Both the position numbers and the translations under genes were made by a program. 64,000 nucleotides of DNA, taken from the NCBI GenBank assembly GCA_029211145.1, contig JARGEQ010000091.1:62001-126000 (forward strand), given 5' to 3'. The stretch is from Marinimicrococcus flavescens. GTDB lineage: Bacteria > Pseudomonadota > Alphaproteobacteria > Geminicoccales > Geminicoccaceae. Of this stretch, positions 1-9,436 are shown piece by piece; within the stretch, counting starts at the first letter, position 1; the number at the start of each line of letters is the position of its first letter. The notes below the pieces were generated by a model. It was given only the letters and a program-made list of their open reading frames with translations. It did not search any database and had not been told where the DNA came from.

Positions 1-1077
1 CTGCTCGACCCTGCCGGCGAGACTCTCGACCCGCTCGGGCAGGCTCGCCAGGGTCTGCAGGTTCAGGCCCTGCAGGCGGCCGGCCAGCTCCTCGGTCCTG
101 TCCGCCAGCTCGCTGGTTCTGCCGGAAAGCTCCTCGAGCCTGGCTGGCGTGGTGCCGGCCTGCTCCTCCAGCGCCGCGACGCGATCGAGCAGCTCCCCGG
201 GCACGCCGGCCGCGGCCGCGGGTGCATCGCCGCCCGCCTCCAGCGCGTCGAGCCGTGCCGCGAGCCCTTCGAGGCCGTTGGCGAGCCCGGCATCGCGGTC
301 GCCCAGCTCGGCGCTGCGGGTCTCGAGCTGGGTCAGGCGCGTCTGCAGCTCGGGCGGCAGCCGCGGCGGCTGGAGCTCGAGCCAGTAATAGGCGCCGCCA
401 GCCATCACCGCGCCGCCGATCAGGCCGCCCAGCAGGGCTGCGGGCAGGACGCTCCGCTGCCTGGGCTCGCGGCGTGGCGGTGCCGGCGGTGCCGGCGGCT
501 CGCCGCCGGAGCCCGACGGCCGGCCGCCCGGCGTCGCACCGGCCTTGCCGGCAGCACTGCTCGACGCGCCGGTGGGAGGCGCCTGCCGGCCCTCCGTCGA
601 TGCCGGCTTTGCTGCCGTAGCACCGGGCGCTATGTGCGCCACGTCGACGGTCTTCGCCAGCGGCTCGGGCGTGCCCGCGTCGCGTTTCGCCGTCGCTGCG
701 CCTTTGTCGGCCTCGTCCGGCTTGCCGGCGGCGGGTGCTGCTCCCGGCGCGGCCGCGCCCGGAGCGGCCACCGGCTTGTCGGCCGGCTGCTCGGGACGGG
801 CGCCCGGCGCGCCCCCGCCAGCGGCCGTGGAGCCCGGGGTCGCGGCCTCGCTGCCGGTCGTTCCGGTTGCCGGTGTGCCGGCAGGCTCGCTCGCCTTGGG
901 AGGCGTCTCGGGCCGGGCCGCGCCCGCGGCTGCGCTATTGGCGCTATCGGGCGTGGTGTCGGGAGTCTCGGCAGCGGGCCCGCCCGAAGCCTGCTCCTGG
1001 GTCTTGCCGGGCTCGGGACTCCGGGACTGCGGCGAGGCGGTGGAGCGCTCCGGCCTTTTCTGCCTTTGACGCGACAT
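1..1077 (-). CDS. Mitofilin-like (COG4223-type) membrane-anchored coiled-coil protein, C-terminus cut by window edge
   Basis: An open frame of 359 codons starts at ATG 1077 and runs off the left edge, so the C-terminus is missing. The N-terminus is basic. Roughly residues 20-205 are Ala/Pro/Gly-rich and look disordered. One hydrophobic segment lies near residues 212-232, followed by a Leu/Glu/Arg-rich stretch typical of a coiled coil. This layout, one transmembrane anchor plus an extracytoplasmic coiled coil placed directly after hemC-hemD, is that of the alphaproteobacterial mitofilin-like proteins related to mitochondrial Mic60. A HemY-type protein often follows in such clusters but would lie outside the window. 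The family assignment rests on architecture and position rather than on a sequence motif. Confidence 0.7.
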   Translation of the reverse strand, partial: MSRQRQKRPERSTASPQSRSPEPGKTQEQASGGPAAETPDTTPDSANSAAAGAARPETPPKASEPAGTPATGTTGSEAATPGSTAAGGGAPGARPEQPADKPVAAPGAAAPGAAPAAGKPDEADKGAATAKRDAGTPEPLAKTVDVAHIAPGATAAKPASTEGRQAPPTGASSSAAGKAGATPGGRPSGSGGEPPAPPAPPRREPRQRSVLPAALLGGLIGGAVMAGGAYYWLELQPPRLPPELQTRLTQLETRSAELGDRDAGLANGLEGLAARLDALEAGGDAPAAAAGVPGELLDRVAALEEQAGTTPARLEELSGRTSELADRTEELAGRLQGLNLQTLASLPERVESLAGRVEQ

Positions 1078-1161
1078 CCCGGCGGTTCTCCCGTGTTATC
1101 TCAGCAAGGTGAAAGATCGTGGTCAGCTGCGCCAGCCCGCGTGCGGGCCGGCCCGAACCGG

Positions 1162-1875
1162 CTAGCATTCCTCCGCCGCGGCCTCAAGGCAGGCCAGCAC
1201 GGCGGCCTGGTCGCGCTCCACGGCAATCCGTATGTCCCGCCAGCCCAGTCCGCGCAACTCGTCGGCGATCGTCTCGGACAGGCAGACCGCGGTAACGGGG
1301 CTCACGGCACGGTCGAGCGAGGCCTGCTCGAGCAGGTCGCGAAACGTGCCGGCGGTGCGCGGCGAGAAGAACAGGGCGGCACCCAGCGTCCCCTCGCGCA
1401 GCGCGCCCACGGTGCGGCTGGAGAGTGTCCCGGCGGCGTCGGCGCGGTAGACCACGCTGCGCTGGTAGCTGTAGCCGGCCTCGCGCAGCGCCTGGGCGAG
1501 CTCGGGGCGGGTCTCCTCCCCGCAGACATGGAGGATGGTGCCGTCCCCGGGAGCCAGCTGCTCGCTCACCAGCCGCGCCAACGCCGCGCCGTCGCCGGGA
1601 CCCGTGCGGACGTCCGCGAAGCCGCGCGAGCGCGCCGCAGCGGCGGTGGCGCGCCCGACGGCGAAGATCGGCAGATGCCGGAAGCGCTCGTCGAGTCCTG
1701 TCGCCCCGTGCCGGCTGGTCAGCAGGATGGCCGCCACGCCTTCGCTGGCGAGCGGCTCATGGGGCACCGAGCGGATCAGCAACATCGGGTCGATGATCAC
1801 ACGATGGCCCATCGCATGCAGGGCCCGCGCGGTAACGAGAGACTGGCTGCGCGGCCGGGTAACGAGCACGAGCAT
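1162..1875 (-). CDS. hemD: Uroporphyrinogen-III synthase
   Basis: HemD closes and inverts the linear tetrapyrrole hydroxymethylbilane to uroporphyrinogen III in the cytoplasm. The 237-residue product has the usual two-lobed HemD pattern: an N-terminal LVTRP start, an '[14 protein letters not shown]' segment, an 'LHVCGEE' segment at the lobe boundary and a C-terminal '[16 protein letters not shown]' segment. The ATG at 1875 is preferred over a TTG one codon upstream, because GGAAG lies 7 bases before the ATG. It sits 36 bases downstream of hemC on the same strand, so the two are probably co-transcribed. HemD diverges strongly between species, but length, motifs and context agree. Confidence 0.93.
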   Translation of the reverse strand: MLVLVTRPRSQSLVTARALHAMGHRVIIDPMLLIRSVPHEPLASEGVAAILLTSRHGATGLDERFRHLPIFAVGRATAAAARSRGFADVRTGPGDGAALARLVSEQLAPGDGTILHVCGEETRPELAQALREAGYSYQRSVVYRADAAGTLSSRTVGALREGTLGAALFFSPRTAGTFRDLLEQASLDRAVSPVTAVCLSETIADELRGLGWRDIRIAVERDQAAVLACLEAAAEEC

Positions 1876-1911
1876 CAATGGCTTCCGAACATTCCCTGGA
1901 GGATCAGTCTA

Positions 1912-2850
1912 TCACAACCAGCCAGACGGATAGTGGTTGCCGAGCCGGGCGCGCACATCGGCACCCGCCCGCTCGCCCAGCTCCTGCGCCTCGCCGGCGG
2001 CACCCCACGATTCGACCTGCTCCACCCGGCTGCCGTCGGGCTTGGCCACCAGGCCGCGCAGGCGGAGCCGCTCGCCTTCGAAGGTGGCGAGCGCGGCGAT
2101 CGGCGTCCGGCAGGAGCCGTCGAGCACCCGCAGGAAGGCGCGCTCGGTGGTGACCCGGGCAAAGGTGGGGGCGTGCGAGATGGCAGCGAGCCGCTCGGCC
2201 ACGTCGCGGTCGTCAGCGCGATGCTCGATCCCGATGGCGCCCTGCGCCGGGGCGGGCAGCATCTCCTCCGGCTCGAGCGGCGTGCCTCCTGCAGTACCCA
2301 TCTGCAGCCGCAGGAGGCCGGCCATGGCCAGCATGGTGGCGTCGATCTCGCCGCTCTCGAGGCGCGCCAGCCGGCGCTGCACGTTGCCGCGCAGGGTCAC
2401 CACCCGCAGGTCGGGGCGGAGCGCCAGCAGCTGCGCGGCGCGGCGAAGCGACGCGGTGCCGACCACCGCACCCTGCGGCAGGCCGGCCAGCGAGGTGGCG
2501 CCGCGGGCCAGGAGCACGTCGCGCGGATCCTCGCGCGGCAGCATGCAGCCGATCCTCAGCCCGTCCGGGAGCACCGTCGCCACGTCCTTCATGGAATGGA
2601 CGGCGATGTCGATCTCGCGGGCGTAGAGCGCTTCCTGGAGCTCCTTGGTGAACAGGCCCTTGCCGCCGATCTCGGTGAGTGGGCGGTCCTGGATACTGTC
2701 GCCAGTGGTCTTGATGACGCGAATCTCGGCGGCACCCGGCTCGGCCAGGGCGGGGTCCCGCTCCGCCAGTGCCGCAAGCGCCATGCGCGCCTGGGCGAGG
2801 GCCAGGGGCGAGCCTCGCGTGCCGATGAGAAGTGGGGTCTTGCTGGTCAT
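1912..2850 (-). CDS. hemC: Hydroxymethylbilane synthase (porphobilinogen deaminase)
   Basis: HemC polymerises four porphobilinogen molecules into hydroxymethylbilane, the substrate of the next gene, hemD. The 312-residue protein starts '[15 protein letters not shown]' and carries '[13 protein letters not shown]', the arginine-rich '[14 protein letters not shown]' and '[12 protein letters not shown]' segments, and the cofactor-attachment motif '[10 protein letters not shown]', whose Cys binds the dipyrromethane cofactor. Length is normal for the family. It is divergent from tsaD, with 57 bases between the two starts, an arrangement common in alphaproteobacteria. Confidence 0.97.
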   Translation of the reverse strand: MTSKTPLLIGTRGSPLALAQARMALAALAERDPALAEPGAAEIRVIKTTGDSIQDRPLTEIGGKGLFTKELQEALYAREIDIAVHSMKDVATVLPDGLRIGCMLPREDPRDVLLARGATSLAGLPQGAVVGTASLRRAAQLLALRPDLRVVTLRGNVQRRLARLESGEIDATMLAMAGLLRLQMGTAGGTPLEPEEMLPAPAQGAIGIEHRADDRDVAERLAAISHAPTFARVTTERAFLRVLDGSCRTPIAALATFEGERLRLRGLVAKPDGSRVEQVESWGAAGEAQELGERAGADVRARLGNHYPSGWL

Positions 2851-2907
2851 GGAAGCATGAAAGGCCTAATGGGGGCGCCAATGTCGGCCATCCCTTTAGC
2901 AGACGTC

Positions 2908-3999
2908 ATGAGCTTGCCAACTTTTTCCGGGCGTGTCGTGCTCGGCATCGAGACCAGCTGCGACGAGACCGCGGTGGCGCTGGTGCGCGACGACCGCCGT
3001 GTGCTGGCCGCGCCGCTGGTGAGCCAGATCGCCGAGCACGCCCCCTATGGCGGCGTCGTGCCCGAGCTCGCGGCGCGCGCCCATGTCGAGCGCCTCGACC
3101 TCCTGATCGCCCAGGCGATGCGCGAGGCGCAGCTGGACTTCGGAGACCTCGCGGGGGTGGCCGCGAGCGCCGGGCCCGGCCTGATCGGCGGGCTGATCGT
3201 GGGCCTTTTGACCGGCAAGGCAATCGCCGCGGTCCACGGTCTGCCGCTGATCGCCGTGAACCATCTCGAGGCGCACGCGCTGACCCCGCGCCTCACCGAC
3301 GGGGTGGCGTTCCCCTATCTGCTGCTGCTCGTCTCCGGCGGCCATTGCCAGCTCCTCGAGGTCGAGGGCGTGGGGCGCTACCGGCGGCTCGGCACGACCA
3401 TCGACGATGCCGTGGGCGAGGCCTTCGACAAGGTCGCCAAGATGCTGGGGCTGGGCTATCCGGGCGGGCCCATGGTCGAGAAGGCGGCCAAGGGCGGCGA
3501 TCCTGCACGCTTCACGCTGCCCCGCCCGCTACTCGGCCAGCCGGGCTGCAACTTCTCGCTCTCGGGCCTGAAGACGGCGATGCGGACGCTCATCCTCAAG
3601 CTGGGCGCGCAGGCCCTCGAGCCGCAGACGCTGGCCGATCTGTGCGCCGGCTTCCAGGCGGCGGTGGGCGACGTGCTGGTCGACCGGACTCGCCGCGCCA
3701 TGGCGCTGCTCGAGCGCCGCCATGGTCGGCTGCCGGTGCTGGTGGTGGCCGGCGGGGTCGCGGCCAACCGCGCGATCGGCGGCCGGCTGGCGGCCCTGGC
3801 GGCAGAGGCGGGCACCTCGCTTGCGGTGCCGCCGCCGCGCCTTTGCACCGACAATGGCGTGATGGTCGCCTGGGCCGGGATCGAGCGGCTGGCACTCGGG
3901 CTCGTCGACGGGCTGGACGCGCCGGCGCGGGCCCGCTGGCCGCTCGACGCCGCGGCCGAGCCGGCGCTCGGCGCCGGGGGCAAGGGCCACAAAGCCTGA
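2908..3999 (+). CDS. tsaD: tRNA N6-adenosine threonylcarbamoyltransferase TsaD
   Basis: TsaD transfers the threonylcarbamoyl group to A37 of ANN-decoding tRNAs, working with TsaB and TsaE. The 363-residue product begins '[17 protein letters not shown]' and has the metal-binding HxxxH motif in '[12 protein letters not shown]', the phosphate-binding '[13 protein letters not shown]', '[22 protein letters not shown]', and C-terminal '[12 protein letters not shown]' and '[12 protein letters not shown]' motifs. ATG 2908 puts the family core close to the N-terminus. An in-frame ATG at 2881 is possible and has a purine-rich GGGGGCG upstream. The same frame stays open back to 634, but there it is the antisense of hemD/hemC. 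Confidence 0.96.
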   Translation: MSLPTFSGRVVLGIETSCDETAVALVRDDRRVLAAPLVSQIAEHAPYGGVVPELAARAHVERLDLLIAQAMREAQLDFGDLAGVAASAGPGLIGGLIVGLLTGKAIAAVHGLPLIAVNHLEAHALTPRLTDGVAFPYLLLLVSGGHCQLLEVEGVGRYRRLGTTIDDAVGEAFDKVAKMLGLGYPGGPMVEKAAKGGDPARFTLPRPLLGQPGCNFSLSGLKTAMRTLILKLGAQALEPQTLADLCAGFQAAVGDVLVDRTRRAMALLERRHGRLPVLVVAGGVAANRAIGGRLAALAAEAGTSLAVPPPRLCTDNGVMVAWAGIERLALGLVDGLDAPARARWPLDAAAEPALGAGGKGHKA

Positions 4000-4066
4000 G
4001 GCGGCGGCGCTGACTTTCGCCGCCATGTGCCTTATGGTTCGGCACGGCGCGGATGAGCGACCACGA

Positions 4067-4582
4067 ATGGATGACGGGATGAGCGTGTACGGAGACGACC
4101 CGCAGAGCGCGTTTCGCGCGGGCCTGTGCGGCCAGGTCTCCGTGGGCCGGCCGCGCGGGAACGGCCTCGAGGAGGCACCTTCGTCCTTCGGGCACGGCCC
4201 GAACGAGACCGCGGTGCTGGGCACGCTCCGCCTCGCCGGCCTGACCGACCCGCGCGCCGCCTACGAGACCGGCAAGGCCCTTCGGGTGATCGCCCGGCTG
4301 TTCGACGAGGCCGGCGCCCCGGCCCGCATCGGCGAGCAGTTCCGCGACAATCTCGCGGCGGCGGTGCTCACCCACCACATGCGCCGGACGGGCCGCGACT
4401 GGGCCGCCGGCGACACGGTGGCGATGTTCATGGACATGTACGGCCGCATCATGGGAACCGACAGCAGCGAGAATGCCAAGGTGCGGGAGACCATCTTGCG
4501 GCTCGCCACGCAGCGCCCCGAGGAGCACGGCCGCAGCGGCCTGCGCAACCTCTTCCGGCCGCGGCTGAAGCCGGCCGTCTAG
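4067..4582 (+). CDS. Hypothetical protein downstream of tsaD
   Basis: I do not recognise this 171-residue protein. The C-terminal two thirds ('ETAVLGTLRLAGLTDPRAAYETGKAL', 'IARLFDEAGAPARIGEQF', 'GDTVAMFMDMYGRIMG') look like a soluble, mostly helical domain without transmembrane segments or known catalytic motifs. In-frame starts also exist at 4025, 4034 and 4079. I chose 4067 because the upstream residues look non-coding, but no start has a convincing ribosome binding site. It follows tsaD on the same strand after a short gap. A 14-base perfect palindrome (4574-4587) spans its stop codon. Confidence 0.6.
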   Translation: MDDGMSVYGDDPQSAFRAGLCGQVSVGRPRGNGLEEAPSSFGHGPNETAVLGTLRLAGLTDPRAAYETGKALRVIARLFDEAGAPARIGEQFRDNLAAAVLTHHMRRTGRDWAAGDTVAMFMDMYGRIMGTDSSENAKVRETILRLATQRPEEHGRSGLRNLFRPRLKPAV

Positions 4583-4878
4583 ACGGCTTCGCGATCGGCT
4601 GGAGCCGCGTGCCGCAGACGAGGGCCGCAAGCTCGACGGCGGCAGTCGTCTATCGCATCAGGGGGCAGCGCCGGGCCGAGGCGACCGTGCCGCGCAAGGC
4701 GCTGCGCGCGGCCGGTTTCTTTTTTACCTTTCCGGGGTGGGCGGCAGCGCCGCGCGGGCAGGCCATGAAGCTTGCGCCACCGCTCCCCGGAGCGCTGATG
4801 ATCGCGTGCATTCTCACCGCCGCCGCCCGAGGAAAGTCAGAGAATGAAAGCCGCGCCCTGCACCGTGCCCTGTCCCGG

Positions 4879-5829
4879 CTAGCCCCGGGCCGGCTGCAGC
4901 GCCGGCCCCGCCAGGTCCCGCTCCCAGGGCGGCTCGCCGGCGAAGCCCTGCTGCAGATGGGCGATCAGCGCGCGCACCCGCGGCGGCAGGTGGCGGCTGG
5001 GCGGCCACACCGCGTGCACGGCGTCGGCCAGCGGCGGTATCTCCTCCAGCACCGGCACGAGGCTGCCGCGGCGCAGCCCGTCGGCGGCGATGAACAAGGG
5101 CAGCACCGCCAGCCCGAGCCCCGCCTCGACGGCGGCGCACATGGTCTCGCCATTGTTGACCGAGATCCGCCCGCGCACGATCACGCTGCGCGGCTCGCCG
5201 CCGGGCTCGCCCGGCTCGAACTGCCACAGACGGCTGCCGGGCGCGTGCGCATATTCGATGCAGCAATGCCCGGCTAGCGCCTCGACGCTTTCCGGCAGGC
5301 CGTGCCGGGCCGCATAGGCGGGGCTGCAGCATACCACCCGCCGGCTGCTGCACAGGCGGCGGGCGATGAGGCTCGACGGCGGCAGCCGGCCGATCCGCAC
5401 CGCAAGGTCGTAGCCGTCCCGCTGGAGGTCGACCATCCGGTCGTCGAAATCCAGGACCAGCTCGATCTCGGGGTGGCGGGCCGCGAAGGCAATCAGCACC
5501 GGAGCCAGATGCAGCGAGCCGAAGCTCATCGGTGCCGCCACGCGCAGCCGGCCGCGCAGCCGCCCGGTGGCCTCGGCGAGCTCGTCGACGGTCTGGTCGA
5601 GCTGCCGGAGAAGCCCGCGCATCCGCTCGTGCAGCAGCAAGCCGTGATCGGTCGGCACCACGCTGCGGGTGGTGCGGCGGAAGAGGGTCGTGCCGAGCGC
5701 CGCCTCGAGGTCGGCCACCCGCTTGCTCACCACCGACTTGGACAGATTGAGGCGTCGCGCGGCGGTAGTGATGCTGCCGGTCTCGACCACCTCCACGAAC
5801 GCGGTGACATCCTCGAAGCGCCATCTCAT
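4879..5829 (-). CDS. LysR-family transcriptional regulator
   Basis: This is a 316-residue LysR-type regulator. An N-terminal winged helix-turn-helix (about residues 1-60: 'FVEVVETGSITTAARRLNLSKS', 'VVSKRVADLEAALGTTLFRR') is followed by a linker helix and a periplasmic-binding-protein-like effector domain ('GRLRVAAPMSFGSLHLAPVL', 'YDLAVRIGRLPPSSLIAR', 'GLGLAVLPLFIA'). The sequence resembles the CrgA/DmlR-type subgroup. LysR genes often control a divergent neighbour, but here the upstream gene (SYLF protein) lies on the same strand 282 bases away, so no target can be named. The effector is unknown. Confidence 0.93.
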   Translation of the reverse strand: MRWRFEDVTAFVEVVETGSITTAARRLNLSKSVVSKRVADLEAALGTTLFRRTTRSVVPTDHGLLLHERMRGLLRQLDQTVDELAEATGRLRGRLRVAAPMSFGSLHLAPVLIAFAARHPEIELVLDFDDRMVDLQRDGYDLAVRIGRLPPSSLIARRLCSSRRVVCCSPAYAARHGLPESVEALAGHCCIEYAHAPGSRLWQFEPGEPGGEPRSVIVRGRISVNNGETMCAAVEAGLGLAVLPLFIAADGLRRGSLVPVLEEIPPLADAVHAVWPPSRHLPPRVRALIAHLQQGFAGEPPWERDLAGPALQPARG

Positions 5830-6111
5830 TGTTCGACGCTAGCGAACGATGAGAAAGCCGGCAAGCCGCCGCGCGCGCTCGAGCGCGGTTGCCGATCGAC
5901 CCGAAGCCCCTGCTGCAGGCCACCGATGCATGTTGGCCTGCCGTAGGGGCTGATCGTTGAGATGAAGATCCGCCGAACCCTCAGCGAAGCGCACCCGCAA
6001 CAGACAGAGAACGTCGCACGGCTGCAGCGCCTGGTTCGACTGAGAGGGCCGCAGCCGAACCGATGCCCGGCGCTCGCCCTGCTAGCGCGGCCCGGAGGCC
6101 GAAAGACCCGC

Positions 6112-6804
6112 CTAAAAGCGCCCGAGAGCCTCGCGCAGGGGGGCAGAGCCGGCATTGCTGACATTGCCGCCCAGGATCTGCTGCGGCGCCACCGGCTGGC
6201 CGTAGTAGGACTGGTTCCAGGCGATGTGCGGCTTGAAGACGGTGCCCTCGATGGTGAGCCCGCCATAGAGGCCCTGGCCGCGCTCGAACACGTAGACGTC
6301 CTCGCCCAGCTGGATGGTGGTGCCGGCTCCCACGCCAACGCCGGCCGGTCCTGCCGCCACGCTGGCGTCGGTGCCGAGCTTGAACTGCGAGCTCAGGAGC
6401 TTGTCGACCGCACCCTGGTTCATGATGGTGAGGATGACGTCCGAGCTCTTGCCGCCGATCTGCAGGCCGAGGCTGCCGCCATAGACGTCGAAGAAGGCGG
6501 GATCGCTCCACGCGCCGCTGCGCAGGTCGCGCGCCAGCAGCACGCCCTTGCCGTACTCGGCGCCGATGAAGAAGCCGGCCTTGAGAAGGTTCGGGATCAC
6601 CATGACGGCGTAGGCGTTCTGCACATAGACCGGCAGCTGGCGGAAGTTGCCGTCGCTCTGGAACTCCTCGACAACGATCCGCGCCCGATCGACCAGGATC
6701 TGCTGCTCGCTGCTCTGGGCCATGGCCGCCGGGCCCGCCAGGAGGCAGGCGGAGGCGCCGAGCGCCAGGGCACCCAGGAGACGGCGTCGGGCGAGCTCCC
6801 TCAT
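6112..6804 (-). CDS. SYLF (YSC84-like) domain protein, exported
   Basis: The 230-residue protein has a cleavable signal peptide (basic 'RELARRRLL', hydrophobic core, likely cut after 'AMAQ') and then a SYLF/YSC84 lipid-binding fold. That fold shows 'YAVMVIPNLLKAGFFIGAEYG', 'KGVLLARDL', 'DPAFFDVYGGSLGLQIGG', 'DVILTIMNQGAVDKLLS' and 'GVGVGAGT'. Homologues bind phosphoinositides in eukaryotes; bacterial members are periplasmic and have no settled role. It has no obvious operon partner, and a 9-bp hairpin (6828-6850) separates it from the polysaccharide genes upstream. Confidence 0.92.
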   Translation of the reverse strand: MRELARRRLLGALALGASACLLAGPAAMAQSSEQQILVDRARIVVEEFQSDGNFRQLPVYVQNAYAVMVIPNLLKAGFFIGAEYGKGVLLARDLRSGAWSDPAFFDVYGGSLGLQIGGKSSDVILTIMNQGAVDKLLSSQFKLGTDASVAAGPAGVGVGAGTTIQLGEDVYVFERGQGLYGGLTIEGTVFKPHIAWNQSYYGQPVAPQQILGGNVSNAGSAPLREALGRF

Positions 6805-6827
6805 CGAAACGTTCCCTCGTGGAAGTG

Positions 6828-6850
6828 CGGACGGCCGGAAGGGCCGTCCG
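6828..6850 (-). terminator. Hairpin between polysaccharide genes and SYLF gene
   Basis: Perfect 9-bp GC-rich arms (CGGACGGCC and its complement) flank a 5-base loop, 39 bases downstream of the DegT-like gene stop. There is no U-run after the stem, so this is a weak or Rho-assisted terminator candidate rather than a classic intrinsic one. Confidence 0.4.
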
Positions 6851-6888
6851 GTGGCGGCGTGCCTAGGCTAAGCGGCCGCGACCGCCCG

Positions 6889-7920
6889 TCAAGCGGCCCG
6901 TGCCGCACGGCGTACCTCGAATGCCAGGCGGGTCATCGCTTCCTCGTCGTAGCGCTGGTCGCAGGGCAGGGTCAGGAGCGTGGCGGCGAGCCTGTGCGCG
7001 TCGGGGCAGGCAGCGGCGGGCGAGGGCAGCGAGGCCCAGTGACGCGGACAGAACATGCCTTTGCCGGCGAGCGCGCGGGAGGCGGCGGCAGGGTCGGGGA
7101 GGCGCACCGGAAAGCCGAACGGCACCCAGGCCGGGTCCGCCCCGGCGATGGCCGCGAGATCGGGCAGAAGCCGCGCCAGTGCTGCGAAGTTCCGGCGCCG
7201 CGCCGCGGCGATGGGGGCAGCGGCGGTGCGCTCGAGAATGCCGCGGGAGAGGGCGGTCATTGCCGTCGGCGCCACCCGGTGGGTCTCCTCGCTCGCCTGG
7301 TAGGAGGCGTACCAGCGCCCGTTGGCGGTCTCGGCCTCGAGGCGCTCGAGAAGCGGCCGCCACAGCAGCGCCGGGTCGGACGCCGGGGCCAGCCCGGGAG
7401 CGGGCAGGCCGGGGGCGCCGGCCCGGCCGATCAGCAGGCCGCCGTCGGCCACGCCGAGGAGCTTGCGCGGGCTCACCAGCAGCACGTCGCCCCAGGCCTC
7501 GCCCGGCTCCATCGCCTGCGCGCGGTCCTCGATCCACAGCACGTCGCGCCGCCGGGCGGCGAGCTGGCGGAAGGCAGCCGGCGGCGGCTGCCCGAAATAG
7601 TCGACCGCCAGGACAGCGTCGCCCGCCTCCAGCGCCGCCTCCTCGAGCCGTGGCGAGAGATCGGCGGCAACGTCGAACCAGAGGGGCTCGATGCCCGCCG
7701 CCGCGGCAGCGCCGGCAGCCTCCCTGCAGATGAAGCCGGGCAGCCACAGGCGGCGCGGACGCACCTCGCCGAGGAGCCAGGCAAGCGCGCTGCGGGCGTT
7801 GCCGAATGCGTGGAGGAACGAGGCGTCACGGCTCCAGGCGTCGAGCAGCGAGCCGCCCGGCGTGACCCCGCAAGGCAGCTCCAGCGGGAAGACGCCGCCG
7901 ATCAAGCGTGAGCCCTCCAC
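6889..7920 (-). CDS. DegT/DnrJ/EryC1-like PLP enzyme of a polysaccharide locus
   Basis: The 343-residue protein has the outline of a fold-type I PLP enzyme. It shows a cofactor-region segment 'FGNARSALAWLL', 'LWLPGFICREAAGAAAAAG', 'DAVLAVDYFGQPP', an Asp-containing 'VLWIEDRAQAM' strand and a candidate PLP-lysine in 'SPRKLLGVADGGLLIG', which matches the Lys-x-n-Gly-Gly region of DegT sugar aminotransferases. The start is a GTG at 7920, four bases after the stop of the methyltransferase gene. With the methyltransferase and sugar transferase upstream it likely modifies a surface glycan. The substrate is unknown and the family match is distant. Confidence 0.65.
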   Translation of the reverse strand: MEGSRLIGGVFPLELPCGVTPGGSLLDAWSRDASFLHAFGNARSALAWLLGEVRPRRLWLPGFICREAAGAAAAAGIEPLWFDVAADLSPRLEEAALEAGDAVLAVDYFGQPPPAAFRQLAARRRDVLWIEDRAQAMEPGEAWGDVLLVSPRKLLGVADGGLLIGRAGAPGLPAPGLAPASDPALLWRPLLERLEAETANGRWYASYQASEETHRVAPTAMTALSRGILERTAAAPIAAARRRNFAALARLLPDLAAIAGADPAWVPFGFPVRLPDPAAASRALAGKGMFCPRHWASLPSPAAACPDAHRLAATLLTLPCDQRYDEEAMTRLAFEVRRAARAA

Positions 7921-7924
7921 AGTC

Positions 7925-8599
7925 TCAGTTCTTGAGGAAGACGAGGTTCAGCCGGTTCGGCACGCCCTGGACGTCATGCCCCCAGGCACTCGTCCGGTAG
8001 GGTGCCACGCGCTGGTCCTCGCCGAAGGTCAGGCCGCGCACGAGCCAGTCGGAGAGGCCCTCGAGGCGGGCAGCGATCGCTGCGGCGCCGGCAACGTCGA
8101 GAGCATGGTAGCGGTCGGCCATGCGCTCGCGCACGCGCCGCACGATGGGGCACGGGGCGTGGGGCACCATGCATACCAGCCGTCCGCCGGGGCCCAGGCG
8201 TTCCCACAGCCGCGGCAGGACGGTGGCGGCCTCGAGGCACTGCAGCACCTCGACGGCGAAGATCCGGTCCATCGGCGGCAGGGTGGCGAGGAACGTCTCG
8301 TCGCAGGCGTCGCCGTGACGGAAGTCGATGCCCGGAAAACGGGCGCGATCTTCCTCGACCAGCGCCTCGATGAAGTCCACGCCGATCACCGGCGCGCCGC
8401 CGAGATCGCGCAGCATGGCGGCGAGCTGACCGCGGCCGCAGCCCACATCGAGGCATGGATGGCCGTGGATCTGTCCCGCGCTCTCGAGGCAGAGCGCCAG
8501 GGTCTGTGCCTGGACGGCGGGGTTGGAATAGTCGAGCCAACCCTCTCCCCGCTGCGTGACCTCGCTGTAGTAGTTCGACCAGTAGGTGTCGCTTGCCAC
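7925..8599 (-). CDS. Class I SAM-dependent methyltransferase
   Basis: The 224-residue protein contains the SAM-binding motif I 'CLDVGCGRGQLAAML', an acidic motif II end ('VIGVDFIEAL'), 'DRIFAVEVLQCLEAATVLPRLW' and 'LGPGGRLVCMVPH'. This is the pattern of the Methyltransf_11/25 group. It starts at GTG 8599. The middle gene of a tight three-gene run with a sugar transferase upstream and a DegT-like enzyme downstream, it is most simply read as a methylase acting on a sugar or lipid-linked glycan. The acceptor cannot be told from sequence. Confidence 0.88.
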   Translation of the reverse strand: MASDTYWSNYYSEVTQRGEGWLDYSNPAVQAQTLALCLESAGQIHGHPCLDVGCGRGQLAAMLRDLGGAPVIGVDFIEALVEEDRARFPGIDFRHGDACDETFLATLPPMDRIFAVEVLQCLEAATVLPRLWERLGPGGRLVCMVPHAPCPIVRRVRERMADRYHALDVAGAAAIAARLEGLSDWLVRGLTFGEDQRVAPYRTSAWGHDVQGVPNRLNLVFLKN

Positions 8600-8615
8600 G
8601 CGGGTCCCCCTTTTC

Positions 8616-9338
8616 TCAGTGCCCTTTGTCGTCCACCGGGTAGGCCATGGGAGCCTCGTCCGGCCGTCCGGCGCTGCCCCAGAATTCGGCAGCCGCGCCG
8701 CCGCCCTGTGCCCCGATGTCGTCGGGCTCCCAGAGTCGGCGGAAGGTCAGGAAGAGTATCTTGAGATCGAGGAAAAAGCTGCAGTTCTCGACATAAAAAA
8801 TATCGAGCTCGAAGCGCTTCTCCCAGGAGATCGCGCTGCGGCCGCTCACCTGGGCGAGACCGGTCATGCCGGGCCGGGCGAGGTGACGCTGGCGCTGGCG
8901 CCCGGTGTAGCGCGGCAGATAGCGCCGGATCAGCGGCCGCGGCCCGACGAGGCTCACGTCACCCTTGAGGACGTTGAAGATCTGCGGCCACTCGTCGAGG
9001 CTCCAGCGGCGCAGGAAGAGCCCGAAGGGCACCAGGCGCTCGCTGTCGTGAAGCAGCCGGCCCTGCGCATCGCGGGCATCGGTCATCGAGCGGAACTTCA
9101 GGAGGTCGAACTCCGCTTCCCTCCGCCCGATGCGCGCCTGCCGGTAGAGGACCGGCGACCCCAGCCGCAGGCGCACCGCCACGGCCAGGACCAGCAGCAG
9201 CGGCGCAATGACGAGCAGGATCATGCCGGCCAGCGCAATGTCGAACAGGCGCTTGCCGTAGACGGTGTAGAAACTCTGGCGCGGTCGGACGTCCTCGCTC
9301 ATCGCGCTCCCGTGATGCCCTGTCGGACGAATCTTCAT
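8616..9338 (-). CDS. Undecaprenyl-phosphate sugar transferase (bacterial sugar transferase family)
   Basis: This enzyme class attaches the first sugar phosphate to undecaprenyl phosphate on the inner face of the membrane and so starts exopolysaccharide or O-antigen synthesis. The 240-residue protein has one N-terminal membrane helix ('IALAGMILLVIAPLLLVLAV') and the catalytic domain motifs 'RIGRREAEFDLLKFRSM', 'RRWSLDEWPQIFNVLKGDVS', 'LVGPRPL' and 'RPGMTGLAQVSGRS'. An ATG at 9302 is an alternative start with GGGAG close by. It is the first gene of a three-gene group. The rest of a polysaccharide pathway (polymerase, export) is not in the window. Confidence 0.93.
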   Translation of the reverse strand: MKIRPTGHHGSAMSEDVRPRQSFYTVYGKRLFDIALAGMILLVIAPLLLVLAVAVRLRLGSPVLYRQARIGRREAEFDLLKFRSMTDARDAQGRLLHDSERLVPFGLFLRRWSLDEWPQIFNVLKGDVSLVGPRPLIRRYLPRYTGRQRQRHLARPGMTGLAQVSGRSAISWEKRFELDIFYVENCSFFLDLKILFLTFRRLWEPDDIGAQGGGAAAEFWGSAGRPDEAPMAYPVDDKGH

Positions 9339-9436
9339 CGAGACGCATCATTGCGCCTCGGGAGGGGGACTTCTAGCTTCCCCATGGTGCGCAGGTCCAT
9401 CGGCAGGCGCCAGGGCGTGCACTGGCGTGCAGCGCG

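Noticed and set aside
634-2907. Upstream 758 codons of the open frame ending in tsaD
   Set aside because: Antisense of hemD and hemC. The TsaD family starts near 2908; the extension is Arg/Gly/Ala/His-rich filler typical of high-GC shadow frames.
4574-4587. 14-base palindrome at the stop of the gene after tsaD, as a terminator
   Set aside because: It has no room for a loop and no U-run; it may be chance in GC-rich DNA.
4765-5277. Signal-peptide-like start (MKLAPPLPGALMIACIL) after the hypothetical gene
   Set aside because: The hydrophobic stretch is short and the frame then continues as the antisense of the LysR gene; no homology visible.
5962-7911. 649-codon plus-strand open frame
   Set aside because: Runs antisense through the SYLF and DegT-like genes, both of which have recognisable domains; no domain or signal in the plus frame.
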